Assembly (NCBI GenBank): GCA_963797175.1
Contig: CAWCOL010000009.1
Location: forward strand, 868,001 to 932,000
Source of the DNA: DATLLN01 sp963797175
GTDB lineage: Bacteria; Actinomycetota; Thermoleophilia; Gaiellales; JAICJC01
DNA length: 64,000 bases
Direction: 5' to 3'
Both the position numbers and the translations under genes were made by a program. Below are positions 16,338 through 25,421 of this stretch, in pieces; position 1 is the stretch's first letter; every line of letters starts with the position of its first letter. Under the pieces are notes generated by a model. That model did not search any database. It was not told the origin of the DNA and saw only the letters and a list, made by a program, of their open reading frames with translations.

Positions 16338-18079
16338 GTGCCGCGCCCACCCCGGCAACCGGGTCGATCGCACGGCGGGCTGGTCTCGTGGCCGCTCTAC
16401 CGCCTGCTGCTGGTCGTCTGCATTCTGCCCTCGCTGGCGGCGTTCCTGTTCGTTCGCGAGCCGGCGTTGCCCGACCAGCCGACGCAGGAGCTGACGTTCG
16501 ACGGCGGTGCCGCGGCGGAGCAGACGCGCCTCGCTGCTCTCGATCAAGGGCTCGTTCGCGCCCGGCGGCGACGGCAACCTGGCGGCGGCGCAGCACGTCC
16601 GCACGCGCGCTCTCGAAGGACGGGTACGTCACGGCCCAGGACCCCTTCGCCGTCCGGCTGCCCGGCCGCGGCGCCGTCTCGCTGGAGAACGTGATCGGGT
16701 TCCAGCGCGGCCGGCTGCCGGAGACGGTCGCGGTGATCGCCCACCGCGACGGCATCGGCATCGGCGGCCGACGACAACGACTCCGGCACCGGGCGTGATG
16801 CTCGAGATCGCCCACCAGCTGGCCGGGACGGCGCGCGAGCGCGGCCTGCTGTTCGTCTCCACCGACGCGGGCACCACCGGCGGCCAGGGCGCCGTCCGGT
16901 TCGCCGACACGTGGTCGCCGCACTTCCCGATCGTCGCGGCGATCGTGCTCGACTCGGTGTCGGCGCCCGCGGGATCGCCAGATCCGGCTGCTGGTGCGGC
17001 CCGACGCGCCGCGCGGCACGTCGCCACCGTGTACCAGGCGCTCCGCCGGGCGGTGCTCCGCTACGCCGGGCACCCGGCCCAGACGCCGGGGACGCTCGAC
17101 CAGCTGACCGGCTACGCCGTGCCCTACGCCACGAACGAGCAGGGGCCGCTGATCACGCACAGGGTGCCGGCCGTGACCCTCACCGCCGGCCCCCAGCCGG
17201 ATCCGGACGCGACGTTCGAGAGCCTCAGCACGTCGCAGCTGGGGCAGGTGGGCACGGTCGTCGTCAACCTGCTGGCGCAGCTCGACGGCGCCAGCGGCAT
17301 CGAACGGACGGGGCCGCCGGCCGTGTTCCTGGGCGACGCCGTGACGCGCGGCCACCTGCTCCAGCTCGCAATCGTGCTGCTGCTGGTGCCCTTCATCACC
17401 TGCGCCCTGGACGCGGCGGCGCGCTGCCGGCGGCGGCGGATCCCGCTGGCGGACGGCCTCCGCGCATTCGCCTGGCGGGCATCCACGTGGCTGGCGGCGC
17501 TGGTCGACGCTGTGGCTGCTGGCCCTGCTCCCGGGCGGGATGGTCAGCGGCATCGACGCGCCGCCGCTGCCGGGCGCGACGGGGCTGACCCGCGGCGGCG
17601 CGCTGGTCACCGCCGCGGTCTGCTTCGGGTGGTGGTTCGCGATGGTGCGGCCGCGGGTGCGACGGCGCGGCCCGGTGAGCGGGCAGGAGCGCACCGGGGG
17701 CCTCGTCTCCGCCTGGCTCGCGCTGGCGTTCGCCGGCCTGCTGCTGTGCGCGATCAATCCGTTCGCCGTCATCATCGTGCTCCCGGCCGCGCACGCGTCG
17801 CTGTGGCTGCCGCGGATCGCGCCGCACGGCCGGGCGGCGATGCTGGCGCTGCTCGGGGTGAGCGCGATCGGGCCGCTGCTGATCGTGTGGGAGCTATGGG
17901 TGGGGCAGGGGCTGGGCTCATCCGCCCCGGCGGCGCTGATCGCGATGGCCGGCAGCGGGTACCTGTCGCCCGCGATCACGATCCCACTGGCGCTCGCAGC
18001 AGGCGCCGCGACGCAGATGGCCGCGGTCGTGCTCGGGGTCTACGGGGGCGCCAAACGCGGCAAACGGTTGTACGCTTGA
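16338..18079 (+). pseudogene. M28-like membrane peptidase, multiply frameshifted
   Basis: A membrane protein of roughly 575 residues is spread over all three frames. Readable blocks in order: SWPLYRLLLVVCILPSLAAF, SLLSIKGSFAPGGDGNLAA, LSKDGYVTAQDPFAVRLPGRG, ENVIGFQRGRLPETVAVIAH (motif AHRD), DDNDSGTG, VMLEIAHQLAGTARERGLLF, LVRPDAPRGTS, then four or more C-terminal helices. AHRD ... DDNDSGTG matches the zinc ligands of M28 aminopeptidases. At least six +1 shifts and one apparent -1 shift (near 17028) are needed. TATAAG ending 6 bp before GTG 16338 suggests a leaderless transcript. It lies 3 bp before the sortase gene. Confidence 0.7.
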
Positions 18080-18082
18080 GGC

Positions 18083-18826
18083 ATGACGACCGGCACGATC
18101 TCGACGTCCGTCCCCGGCGAGGGCACCCGCCGTCGCTGGCTGCGCCGCTTCGCGAACGGGCTGATCGTGACCGGTGTGCTGGTCATCCTCTACGCCGGGC
18201 TGATCCTGGCATGGGGCGATCCCTTCACCTGGGTCTGGGCGCACTGGCAGCAGCGCGCGCTGCGCAGCGAGTTCTCGAAGGACACGCATGACTTCCGCGG
18301 GCAGGTGGTGCCGCCCGGCGCCGGGGATGCCCGGGCGCTGCAGGTCGTCGCGCACGACGCCAACGTGTTCGCCCACCACGTGCAGAACGGGCACGCGTTC
18401 GGCAAGCTGACGATCGGCCGGATCGGGCTGTCCGGCGTGGTCGTCGTGCAGGGCACCGACCGCTACGGCGACCTCGACAAGGGCCCCGGCCACTACGCCA
18501 ACACGACCTTCCCCGGCCTGGGCAGCACCGTCGCCATCGCCGGGCACCGGACGACGTTCGGCGCGTGGTTCCGCCACATCGACTCGATCCGCAACGGCGA
18601 CTACATCGTGCTCCAGATGCCCTACGCGACGTTCCGCTACCAGGTGCAGATGCACAAGGTGGTGCCGAACACGGACTGGAGCATCATCAAGCCGCAGGGC
18701 TACGACCGGCTGGTGCTGTCGGCCTGCCACCCGCTCTACAGCGCCTCGCACCGCTGGGTCGTCTTCGCTCGCGCCGTCTCGGTCACGCTGCCGGGCGGGC
18801 GCAGCGTCAAGCTGCCCGCGACCTGA
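18083..18826 (+). CDS. Class E sortase
   Basis: 247 residues. One N-terminal membrane anchor (~25-48) precedes the catalytic domain outside the membrane. The catalytic His is in AIAGHRTTFGAWFRHID, the Cys in LVLSACHPLYS, and the Arg in SASHRWVVFAR, in normal spacing. Class E sortases of Actinobacteria attach surface or pilus proteins to the cell wall or serve a housekeeping role. No LPxTG/LAxTG substrate gene is next to it. It is intact and starts 3 bp after the stop of the broken peptidase gene, so the two probably form an operon. Confidence 0.92.
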   Translation: MTTGTISTSVPGEGTRRRWLRRFANGLIVTGVLVILYAGLILAWGDPFTWVWAHWQQRALRSEFSKDTHDFRGQVVPPGAGDARALQVVAHDANVFAHHVQNGHAFGKLTIGRIGLSGVVVVQGTDRYGDLDKGPGHYANTTFPGLGSTVAIAGHRTTFGAWFRHIDSIRNGDYIVLQMPYATFRYQVQMHKVVPNTDWSIIKPQGYDRLVLSACHPLYSASHRWVVFARAVSVTLPGGRSVKLPAT

Positions 18827-18840
18827 GCCTCCCCACGCCC

Positions 18841-19020
18841 GGCCGGATCGTCTGCCGATTGGGGTCAGACTCCAATCATTTCGCCGTGACGCTCCTGGCA
18901 CCGAACCGGCACCCGATGCTGCGCGATCCGGCACAGGCGCCCGCGACCGGTGGGCACCCGATCGGGGTCTGACCTCTCCATCGGCCCCGCCGTGACGTTT
19001 CTGGTACCAAGCCGGCTCGG
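18841..19020. repeat. Intergenic hairpin and repeat region
   Basis: The gene-free stretch 18827-19163 contains a stem-loop at 18857-18877 (GATTGG ... CCAATC, extended by G-U, G-C and T-A pairs around GGTCAG). It also has CCGTGACGCTCCTGGCACCG and CCGTGACGTTTCTGGTACC (two direct copies ~110 bp apart) and GATCGGGGTCTGACC at 18960. The motifs echo the palindromic family seen at 0.6, 10.8 and 39.7 kb. No ORF with coding features is seen in the gap. Confidence 0.65.
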
Positions 19021-19163
19021 AGCGGGACACGGCACGGGTTGCCGACTACGGTTGGTACACCGGAGACGGCCGGGACGCCGCCGTCCGCTCACCCCCGGTG
19101 TCTGTGAGCGCGTACGGCCCGGAACCAGGGCAGAGCACCGGACAACCCGCTCCTGGATGGTTC

Positions 19164-20342
19164 CTAGAGCGGCAGATACTCGACCAGCAGCCCGGCGGGG
19201 GTGTCGCCCTCGCCGCGCTCGACCAGCGCGATCGCGTCTGCGTTCGCCGCGTGCACGATCAGGTGCGAGTCCTGGGCGCCGTGGGGATGCAGTCGCATCC
19301 CGTCCGGGCCCGGCAGCAGCCTGCAGCGGACGGCGTGGTCGCGGCCGATCCGCCGCACCGGCTCCGCCAGCGGCGCGACGGGCCGCGCCAGTGGCGTGGC
19401 GCCGCGCATCGCGTCCAGCGCCTCGCGCACGAACAGCTCGAAGCAGACCAGGCTCGACACCGGGTTCCCCGGCAGGCCGAACACCAGCGCTCCCGAGGGC
19501 GCGACGCCGAACCAGAGCGGCTTGCCCGGCTTGTGGGCGATCCGCCAGAACACCTCCTCCACGCCCAGCGCCGCCATCGCGGGCTTGACGTGGTCGTGCG
19601 GGCCGACCGACACGCCGCCGGACGAGACCACCACGTCCGCCGTGCCCAGCGCCGCCGCGAAGCGGCGCTCGGTCTCCTCCCGGCTGTCCGGCACGATCTC
19701 GGCGGACACCACCTCCGCGCCGCAGCGGGCCGCCAGCGCCGAGATGGCGGACATGTTCGACTCGTAGATCTGCCCCGGCTCGAGCGGCTGCCCCGGGCGC
19801 ACCAGCTCGTTGCCGGTGGCCAGCACCGCGATCCGCGGGCGCCCGCCCACCCGCACCCGGGCGATGCCGGCGGCCGAGACCGCGGCCACCCGCGCCGGGG
19901 TCAGACGTGCCCCGGCGGCGCCAACCAGCCCGCCCATCTCGATATCGCCGCCGGCGGGCCGGACGAAGTCACCGGCGTCGGCCGCCGTCGCGACCAGCCG
20001 GCCCTCCTCCTCCCGCGCGTTCTCGACCGGGACGACGGCGTCGCCGCCGGCGGGCATCGGCGCACCGGTCGCGATCCCCGCCGCAGTTCCCGCGGGGAGA
20101 TCGCGCGGTGGATCGCCCGCCGCAAGGCTGAAGGCGATCGGCAGCGTGCCGTTCCCCAGGTCGGACCGCCGCACGGCGTACCCGTCCATCGCCGAGACGG
20201 GGAAGGGCGGCAGCGACACGGCCGCGTGCACGTCCTCGGCCAGCACCTCGCCCGCCAGACCCGCGCCGACAGCGACCTCGCGCGTCGGCAGACGCGGGGC
20301 GCGTGCGCGGATCAGCTGGAGGGCCTCGGCGGGTGACAGCAT
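19164..20342 (-). CDS. moeA: Molybdopterin molybdenumtransferase MoeA
   Basis: 392 residues. It inserts molybdate into adenylylated molybdopterin, acting after MogA. Motifs: PPFPVSAMDGYAV, TGAPMPAGGDAVVPVE, IAVLATGNELV, SSGGVSVGPHDHVKPA, KPGKPLWFG and GLPGNPVSSLVCFELFV. ATG 20342 gives the canonical MLSPAEAL start. It stands alone on the minus strand, 34 bp after the penicillin-binding protein gene stop, and completes the mog/moaC set found at 10 kb. Confidence 0.93.
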   Translation of the reverse strand: MLSPAEALQLIRARAPRLPTREVAVGAGLAGEVLAEDVHAAVSLPPFPVSAMDGYAVRRSDLGNGTLPIAFSLAAGDPPRDLPAGTAAGIATGAPMPAGGDAVVPVENAREEEGRLVATAADAGDFVRPAGGDIEMGGLVGAAGARLTPARVAAVSAAGIARVRVGGRPRIAVLATGNELVRPGQPLEPGQIYESNMSAISALAARCGAEVVSAEIVPDSREETERRFAAALGTADVVVSSGGVSVGPHDHVKPAMAALGVEEVFWRIAHKPGKPLWFGVAPSGALVFGLPGNPVSSLVCFELFVREALDAMRGATPLARPVAPLAEPVRRIGRDHAVRCRLLPGPDGMRLHPHGAQDSHLIVHAANADAIALVERGEGDTPAGLLVEYLPL

Positions 20343-20376
20343 CGCCGTGACTCTAGCCCTGCCCCGCCGCCCTGGC

Positions 20377-22575
20377 TCAGGTGGTGCCGGGCGGCTGGCT
20401 GCCGCCACCGCCGCCGGTGTTCCCGCCGCCGCCCGAGCTGCCGCCGCCGCCACCGGTGTTGCCGGTCGAGCCGTTGCCGCCATGCGTGCCGGGCTTGCAG
20501 GTCGGATCGGTCTTGGGATCGCAGGCCGTGACCGGCGGCGAGGTGGGGAACTGCGAGGTGAAGGGCACGAACTGCACCGGGTGCTGCGGCAGCGGCCAGG
20601 CCGAGATGGCGGGGAACTTCCCCGGCCGGAGCTCGAACGCCCGCTTCATGTACTGCGTCCACACCTCGGCCGGGTAGTCGCCGCCGAACGCGTGCCCGAA
20701 GCCGGGCAGCGTGTCCATCGTGATCTCGCCCCGCGGGTAGCCCATCCACACACACGTGGCCAGGGTCGGCGTGTAGCCGCAGAACCAGGCGTCCTTGTAG
20801 TCGTTCGTGGTGCCGGTCTTGCCGGCCTGGACACCGTGGTCGAGCGGCGTGCGGAACGCGGTGCCCTGCACCGTGTCCTGCAACGTCGAGTTGAGCTCGT
20901 AGGCGACCCCGTCGGGGATCACCCGCCGGCCCTTGTCCGTGTCCTTGCCGATCACCTTGCCGGTCTCGGTGCTCGAGACCTGCATGATCGGGTCGGGGTC
21001 GTGGCGGATGCCGTTGTCGGCCAGGGTCGAGTACGCCGTCGTCATCCACAGCGGCGAGACCGGGCTGACGCCCAGCGTGATGGCCGGGCCGGTGTTGAGG
21101 TTGATGTACCGCGGGATGCCGAGCCTGTGGGCCATCGCCGCGATGCTGTCAGAGCCGATGTCGATCGCCAGGCGGGCGAAGACGGTGTTGTCCGACTCGA
21201 TGATGCCCTGGTGCAGCGTCAGCGGGCAGTTGCACGCGCTGATCTCGGCGGTGTCCACCTCCCACGGGTTGTCCGGCCCGATCGGCGCGCCCGGGATCGA
21301 GTAAGAGAGATGGCCCGACAACTCCTGTGCGGTGTCGGGGTCGATCCCCTTGGCGATCGCCGCGGTCAGCGTGAACACCTTGAAGGTGGAGCCCGCCTGC
21401 CGCGCCGCCGAGACGGGGAGGTTGAACTGCTGGTGCTTGTCGTAGGGCACCGACGCGTCCATCGCCAGCACCTGGCCGGTGCGCGGGTCCATCGACACCA
21501 GCGCCGCCGCCGGCGCGCCCGGCCAGTTGATGATGTCCGTCAGCGCGCGGTGCGCCGCGGTCTGCAGCTTGCCGTCGAGCGTGGTCGTCACCGAGAGCCC
21601 GCCCTTGCGCACCGTCTGGCGGCCGTACTGCTTCTGCAGCAGATCGCGCACCCACGAGACGAAGTAGCCGCCGCGGCTGGTATCGAGGTAGTCGCTGGAG
21701 TGGACGACGATCGGGTGCTTCACGGCATGGTCGTACTGCTGCTGGGTGATCATCCCCTGCGACAGCATCGCCGCCAGCACCTCGTCACGCCGCTCGCGCG
21801 ACGCCGGCTTGTTGTCGATCGGGTTGTAGACCAGCGGGTTCTGCGGAATGCCGGCCAGCGTCGCCGCCTGCCACAGGTTGAGGTTCTTGCAGTGGACGCT
21901 GAAGTACTGGAGTGCCGCCGCCTCGCACCCGTACGTGATGGCCCCGTACGGCACGATGTTGAGGTACTCGGTCAGAATCTTGTCCTTCGACCACTCGTGC
22001 GCCAGCTGCCAGGCGAGGTCGGCCTCGCGCACCTTGCGGGTGAAGGACTGCTCGTTGGAGAGGTAGAGGTTGCGCACCACCTGCTGCTCGATCGTCGAGC
22101 CGCCCTGCGTGATGTGCCCGGCGACCAGGTTGTCCACCATCGCGCGCAGCACACCCTGCGCATCGACGCCCTCGCTGCGGGTGTAGAAGCGCCGGTCCTC
22201 GATCGCGACGGTCGCGTTCTTGAGCCACGGCGAGATCGCCTGGCTGGTCACGGGGGTGCGGTTCTCGGTCGAGGCCAGCGTCGCCAGCGGCACGCCGTTG
22301 CGGTCGAAGATCTTGGTGTTGACGCCGGGCGGGTCTGCGGTCAGCGTGTCCAGCGAGATGCCGGACAGCGTGTCGTCCACCCACACCGCGCCGCCGACGA
22401 ACCCCGCGCTGAACACCACACCGACGCCGATCGCGAGCACGACCACCATCGTCGCCAGCACCGAGCGGCGGCCGGAGCGCCGCGACGCGGCGCGGCGCTT
22501 GCGCCGTTTGTGCGAGACGTGCACCAGCACCTCGTCGTAGCCGCGGCGGGGATCATGCGGGGCCGGCGGCGTCAT
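20377..22575 (-). CDS. Class A penicillin-binding protein (bifunctional GT51/transpeptidase)
   Basis: 732 residues. Basic cytoplasmic tail, membrane anchor ~39-62, GT51 glycosyltransferase ~90-265 with the catalytic Glu in AIEDRRFY and GGSTIEQQVVRNLYL. Transpeptidase ~350-610 with SxxK in RQAGSTFK, SxN in IESDNTVF and KTG in QAGKTGTTND. It polymerises and cross-links peptidoglycan outside the membrane. The last ~45 residues are almost only Gly, Asn, Ser, Thr and Pro, a flexible wall-spanning tail. Its ATG overlaps the mscS stop (ATGA), linking wall synthesis with osmotic release. Confidence 0.93.
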   Translation of the reverse strand: MTPPAPHDPRRGYDEVLVHVSHKRRKRRAASRRSGRRSVLATMVVVLAIGVGVVFSAGFVGGAVWVDDTLSGISLDTLTADPPGVNTKIFDRNGVPLATLASTENRTPVTSQAISPWLKNATVAIEDRRFYTRSEGVDAQGVLRAMVDNLVAGHITQGGSTIEQQVVRNLYLSNEQSFTRKVREADLAWQLAHEWSKDKILTEYLNIVPYGAITYGCEAAALQYFSVHCKNLNLWQAATLAGIPQNPLVYNPIDNKPASRERRDEVLAAMLSQGMITQQQYDHAVKHPIVVHSSDYLDTSRGGYFVSWVRDLLQKQYGRQTVRKGGLSVTTTLDGKLQTAAHRALTDIINWPGAPAAALVSMDPRTGQVLAMDASVPYDKHQQFNLPVSAARQAGSTFKVFTLTAAIAKGIDPDTAQELSGHLSYSIPGAPIGPDNPWEVDTAEISACNCPLTLHQGIIESDNTVFARLAIDIGSDSIAAMAHRLGIPRYINLNTGPAITLGVSPVSPLWMTTAYSTLADNGIRHDPDPIMQVSSTETGKVIGKDTDKGRRVIPDGVAYELNSTLQDTVQGTAFRTPLDHGVQAGKTGTTNDYKDAWFCGYTPTLATCVWMGYPRGEITMDTLPGFGHAFGGDYPAEVWTQYMKRAFELRPGKFPAISAWPLPQHPVQFVPFTSQFPTSPPVTACDPKTDPTCKPGTHGGNGSTGNTGGGGGSSGGGGNTGGGGGSQPPGTT

Positions 22576-23393
22576 CCCACCGCCTCGGCGTCCACGTCAC
22601 GGAAGATGCCGTCCTCGGCCAGCCGCACCAGCGCCTGCTCGCGCAGCCAGCCGGAGAGCCGCGCCGCCTCGGCCGGATCGCCGGCCCAGACCCCGATCGT
22701 GAACACGGCGGTGGTCTCGCCCAGGTCGGCGACGGCGACGCCAGGGTCGGGCCGCTCGGGGATGCGGTCAGGCACGGCCGCGACCAGCTCCGAGAGCAGC
22801 TCGCGGACGCGCACGGGGTCGGACGAGAGCGGCACGGTCACGCGCACCTGCGCCAGGCTGATGGGATCGATCAGCGTCAGGTTGACGACCCGGCCGCCGG
22901 CCAGCTCCTCGTTGGGAATGAGCACGCGCCGGTTGTCCGGCAAGCGCAGCCTGGTGTACGTCAGTCCGATGTCCTCCACGGTGCCCTCGGTGTCGCCGAT
23001 CTGCGCCCTGTCGCCCAGCCGCACCGGCTGGTTGACCGCGATCATGACACCCGCAACGAAGTTTGCCAGGGTCGAGCGCGCGGCGAAACCGATCACCAAT
23101 CCGAGCACGGTCGATGACGCCAGCACCGCCTGCGCCCAGGAGCGGGTCGCGTCCACCGACAGCAGCACCGCCATCACGCCCAGGAACCCGAGCACGGCGG
23201 CGACGACGCGCCGCAGCAGCCGGTAGCGCGTCCGCAGCATCGCCTGGTCGGCGACGGGCAGGCGGTCGGCCCACTGGTCGCCCTTGCGGGCCATCAGCCG
23301 GTCGACCACGACCAGCATGACCAGAACCGTGGCCACAACGGCCACGGTCGGCCAGTTCTCAGCCCACCAGCTGTCGGTCGTTCCGAGCGTCAT
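22572..23393 (-). CDS. MscS-family small-conductance mechanosensitive channel
   Basis: 273 residues. Three membrane helices (~15-32, ~60-80, ~85-120). The pore helix reads VLGLVIGFAARSTLANFVAG, and NQPVRLGDRAQIGDTEGTV then leads into the beta domain with IPNEELAGGRVVNLT. It opens under membrane tension to release solutes. ATG 23393 overlaps the upstream gene by 35 bp and the stop overlaps the PBP start, so three genes are probably co-translated. Confidence 0.92.
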   Translation of the reverse strand: MTLGTTDSWWAENWPTVAVVATVLVMLVVVDRLMARKGDQWADRLPVADQAMLRTRYRLLRRVVAAVLGFLGVMAVLLSVDATRSWAQAVLASSTVLGLVIGFAARSTLANFVAGVMIAVNQPVRLGDRAQIGDTEGTVEDIGLTYTRLRLPDNRRVLIPNEELAGGRVVNLTLIDPISLAQVRVTVPLSSDPVRVRELLSELVAAVPDRIPERPDPGVAVADLGETTAVFTIGVWAGDPAEAARLSGWLREQALVRLAEDGIFRDVDAEAVG

Positions 23394-23820
23394 AGATGAG
23401 GCGGCCCGTCGAGAGGTCGATCAGGCCGAGCGTGCGCAGCGGGCCGCCCGCCACCATGCGGCCGGTCACCCGCCACACCAGGGTTGCATTCGTCGAGACG
23501 ACCCGGCTCCCTTTCTCCCCCGAGACGGTGATCCGCCGGTCGGGGAGGTAGAGCAGGTCGACGCGAGTCGGCTGCACACCCTCCGGTGCGAGCTGCTGCA
23601 CGGCCGCACGCCCCGCCGCCTGCGGCGACCCGGCACGGGCCCCCGGCACCTCGCGGACGGCGTCCAGGACGAACCTCCAGCCCTGCTCGGGGCTGGTCAG
23701 GAAGTTGACGGGGCCGTCGGGCGCGGTGGCCGACTGGGCGATCCACGCGGGCAGGTAGATCGCCGCACCCAGCAGCGCGACCGCGGTGACGGCCCAGAAC
23801 AGGGCGCTACGTCGGGCCAT
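23359..23820 (-). CDS. Membrane-anchored hypothetical protein
   Basis: 153 residues with an N-terminal membrane helix (LFWAVTAVALLGAAIYLPAW, ~6-27) and an extracytoplasmic domain of ~125 residues. The C-terminal half is beta-rich (RVDLLYLPDRRITVSG, TLVWRVTGRMVAGG). I do not recognise the family. It overlaps mscS by 35 bp and is the first gene of the PBP operon, so a role at the cell surface is a reasonable guess. Its start is 24 bp from the divergent lipoprotein gene. Confidence 0.65.
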   Translation of the reverse strand: MARRSALFWAVTAVALLGAAIYLPAWIAQSATAPDGPVNFLTSPEQGWRFVLDAVREVPGARAGSPQAAGRAAVQQLAPEGVQPTRVDLLYLPDRRITVSGEKGSRVVSTNATLVWRVTGRMVAGGPLRTLGLIDLSTGRLIYDARNDRQLVG

Positions 23821-23844
23821 GGGCGAAGGTTACAATCGCCGCCG

Positions 23845-24762
23845 ATGCGCCTCGCCCCCGTGCTGCTCGTGCTGCTCCTGGCGCTGACCGCGTGCGGCGA
23901 GAAGTCGGAGCCGATCGGCGCGCTGCCCGCCTTCCCCCAGCACACCGCCGACGCGCTCAACCGCGAGGTGGTGGCGGAGAAGGCCCCGAAGCGCGTGGTT
24001 TCGCTCGACCCAGGGATCACGGAGGCGGCGTTCCAGTACGGCGCCGGCAACCAGCTGGTGGGCGGGACCGGCACCGAGACGTATCCGCCGCCGGCGACGC
24101 ACCTGCGGCCGATGCTGGACGGCGAGGGGCACCTCGACGTCCAGGCGCTGAAGCGCGCCCGCCCCGACCTCGTGCTGGCACCGATCGACCTGGTGCCGAC
24201 GAAGGCCGCGGCCGACGCGCTGGCGCTCAAGCTGTCCTCCGACGTCTACGTCACGGACGACCAGTCGGTGCAGGGGATCGAGCACGACATCCTCGCCACG
24301 GGGCTGCTGATGGGCCACGCCGACGGCGCCCGCGGGATCTTCAACGAGATGCAGCGCCGCATCTCGACCATCACCCATCCGTTCGCCGGACAGGATCCGG
24401 TGCCGGTCTTCGTCGACCGCGGCTACTTCTACTCGATCCCGGGCGACGGCCTCGCCGCCGACCTGATCCGCCTCGCCGGCGGCCGCAACGTGGCAGCCTC
24501 GGCGGATCCGGCCAAGCCCTTCGGTCCCGCCCAGCTGGCCGCGGCGGCCCCGCAGGTCTACCTCGCCGTCGCCGCCAGCGGCGTCACGCTGGAGGGGCTG
24601 CGCCGCTCGAAGGCGACCAAGAACCTCCCCGCGATCCGGGACAAGCGCTTCGCGATCGTGCCCGACGCGGTGCTGAGCCGCAGCGGCCCCCGCGTGGTGG
24701 ACTCGCTGGAGACGCTGGTGGGGGACATCCACCCGGACGTGGCGTCCGGGCAGGGGAAGTGA
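23845..24762 (+). CDS. ABC transporter substrate-binding lipoprotein, cobalamin/siderophore (BtuF/FhuD) type
   Basis: 305 residues. The signal peptide ends in a lipobox (LLLALTAC, Cys 17), so the protein is lipid-anchored outside the membrane. The fold follows the helical-backbone class III binding proteins: KRVVSLDPGITEAAFQYGAG, LDVQALKRARPDLVLAPIDL, GDGLAADLIRLAGGRNVA and AAAAPQVYLAVAASG. This class binds cobalamin, haem or ferric siderophores; the ligand is not predictable. No permease or ATPase is adjacent. It is the first gene of an operon with a HAD hydrolase and a CPBP protease, joined by GTGA overlaps. Confidence 0.82.
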   Translation: MRLAPVLLVLLLALTACGEKSEPIGALPAFPQHTADALNREVVAEKAPKRVVSLDPGITEAAFQYGAGNQLVGGTGTETYPPPATHLRPMLDGEGHLDVQALKRARPDLVLAPIDLVPTKAAADALALKLSSDVYVTDDQSVQGIEHDILATGLLMGHADGARGIFNEMQRRISTITHPFAGQDPVPVFVDRGYFYSIPGDGLAADLIRLAGGRNVAASADPAKPFGPAQLAAAAPQVYLAVAASGVTLEGLRRSKATKNLPAIRDKRFAIVPDAVLSRSGPRVVDSLETLVGDIHPDVASGQGK

Positions 24763-25421
24763 CCGGCCGCTACCAGGCCGTCCTGTTCGACGCCTTCGGC
24801 ACGCTGTTCGAGCTCGACCGCCCGTTCGAGCGCCTGCGCGCTGCGGTGCGGGCGCGGCTCGGGGCCGACCGACCGGCCGCCGCCGTGGAGGAGGCGCTGC
24901 GGGCCGAGGTCGACCACTACGCGGCGCACTGCCAGCGGGCGTCGGATGCGGTGCGGCTGCACGAACTGCAGGTCGAGTGCGCCGCGATCGTCGTCGGCCG
25001 CCTCGCCCTCGACGCCGAGCCGGAGCAGGCGCTGGCGGCGCTCGCCGACACGATCGTCTACCGCACCTACGACGACGTCGAGCCGGCGCTGGCCGAGCTG
25101 GGCCGGCGCGGGATCGCCACCGCGGTCGTCTCGAACTGGGACTACGCGCTGCCCGAGGTGCTGGACGCGCTGGGCCTGCGATTCCCGGTCGTCGTCACCT
25201 CGGCCGAGGCGGGGGCGTCGAAGCCCGACCCGGCGCCGTTCCGGCTCGCGCTGGAACGCCTCGGCATCGACGCCGGCCGCGCCCTGCACGTGGGCGACAC
25301 CCCCGTCGCGGACGGGGATGGCGCGCGCAGCGCCGGCCTCGACGTGCGGATCGTGCACCGCGGGCCGGCGCCGCCCCCTGGGTCGCTCGCCGCCCTGACC
25401 GCGATCCCGGCCCTGCTGTGA
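24759..25421 (+). CDS. HAD-family hydrolase
   Basis: 220 residues. Motif I FDAFGTLFELD (nucleophile and acid/base Asp), an alpha-helical cap (~15-95), motif II VVSNWD, motif III Lys in ASKPDPAPF and motif IV HVGDTPVADGDGA. This is the subfamily I phosphatase pattern (YjjG/epoxide-hydrolase-like). The substrate is unknown. GTG 24759 overlaps the stop of the lipoprotein gene and its stop overlaps the next start (GTGA). Confidence 0.88.
   Translation: MTGRYQAVLFDAFGTLFELDRPFERLRAAVRARLGADRPAAAVEEALRAEVDHYAAHCQRASDAVRLHELQVECAAIVVGRLALDAEPEQALAALADTIVYRTYDDVEPALAELGRRGIATAVVSNWDYALPEVLDALGLRFPVVVTSAEAGASKPDPAPFRLALERLGIDAGRALHVGDTPVADGDGARSAGLDVRIVHRGPAPPPGSLAALTAIPALL

Noticed and set aside
16338..18079. 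Programmed frameshifting in the M28-like peptidase
   Set aside because: Seven shifts in one gene, without slippery sequences and next to similar shifts in seven other genes, fit sequence error or decay far better.
19810..23226. Open frame of more than 1100 codons on the + strand opposite moeA, PBP and mscS
   Set aside because: The minus-strand genes have full family motifs; the antisense translation has none.
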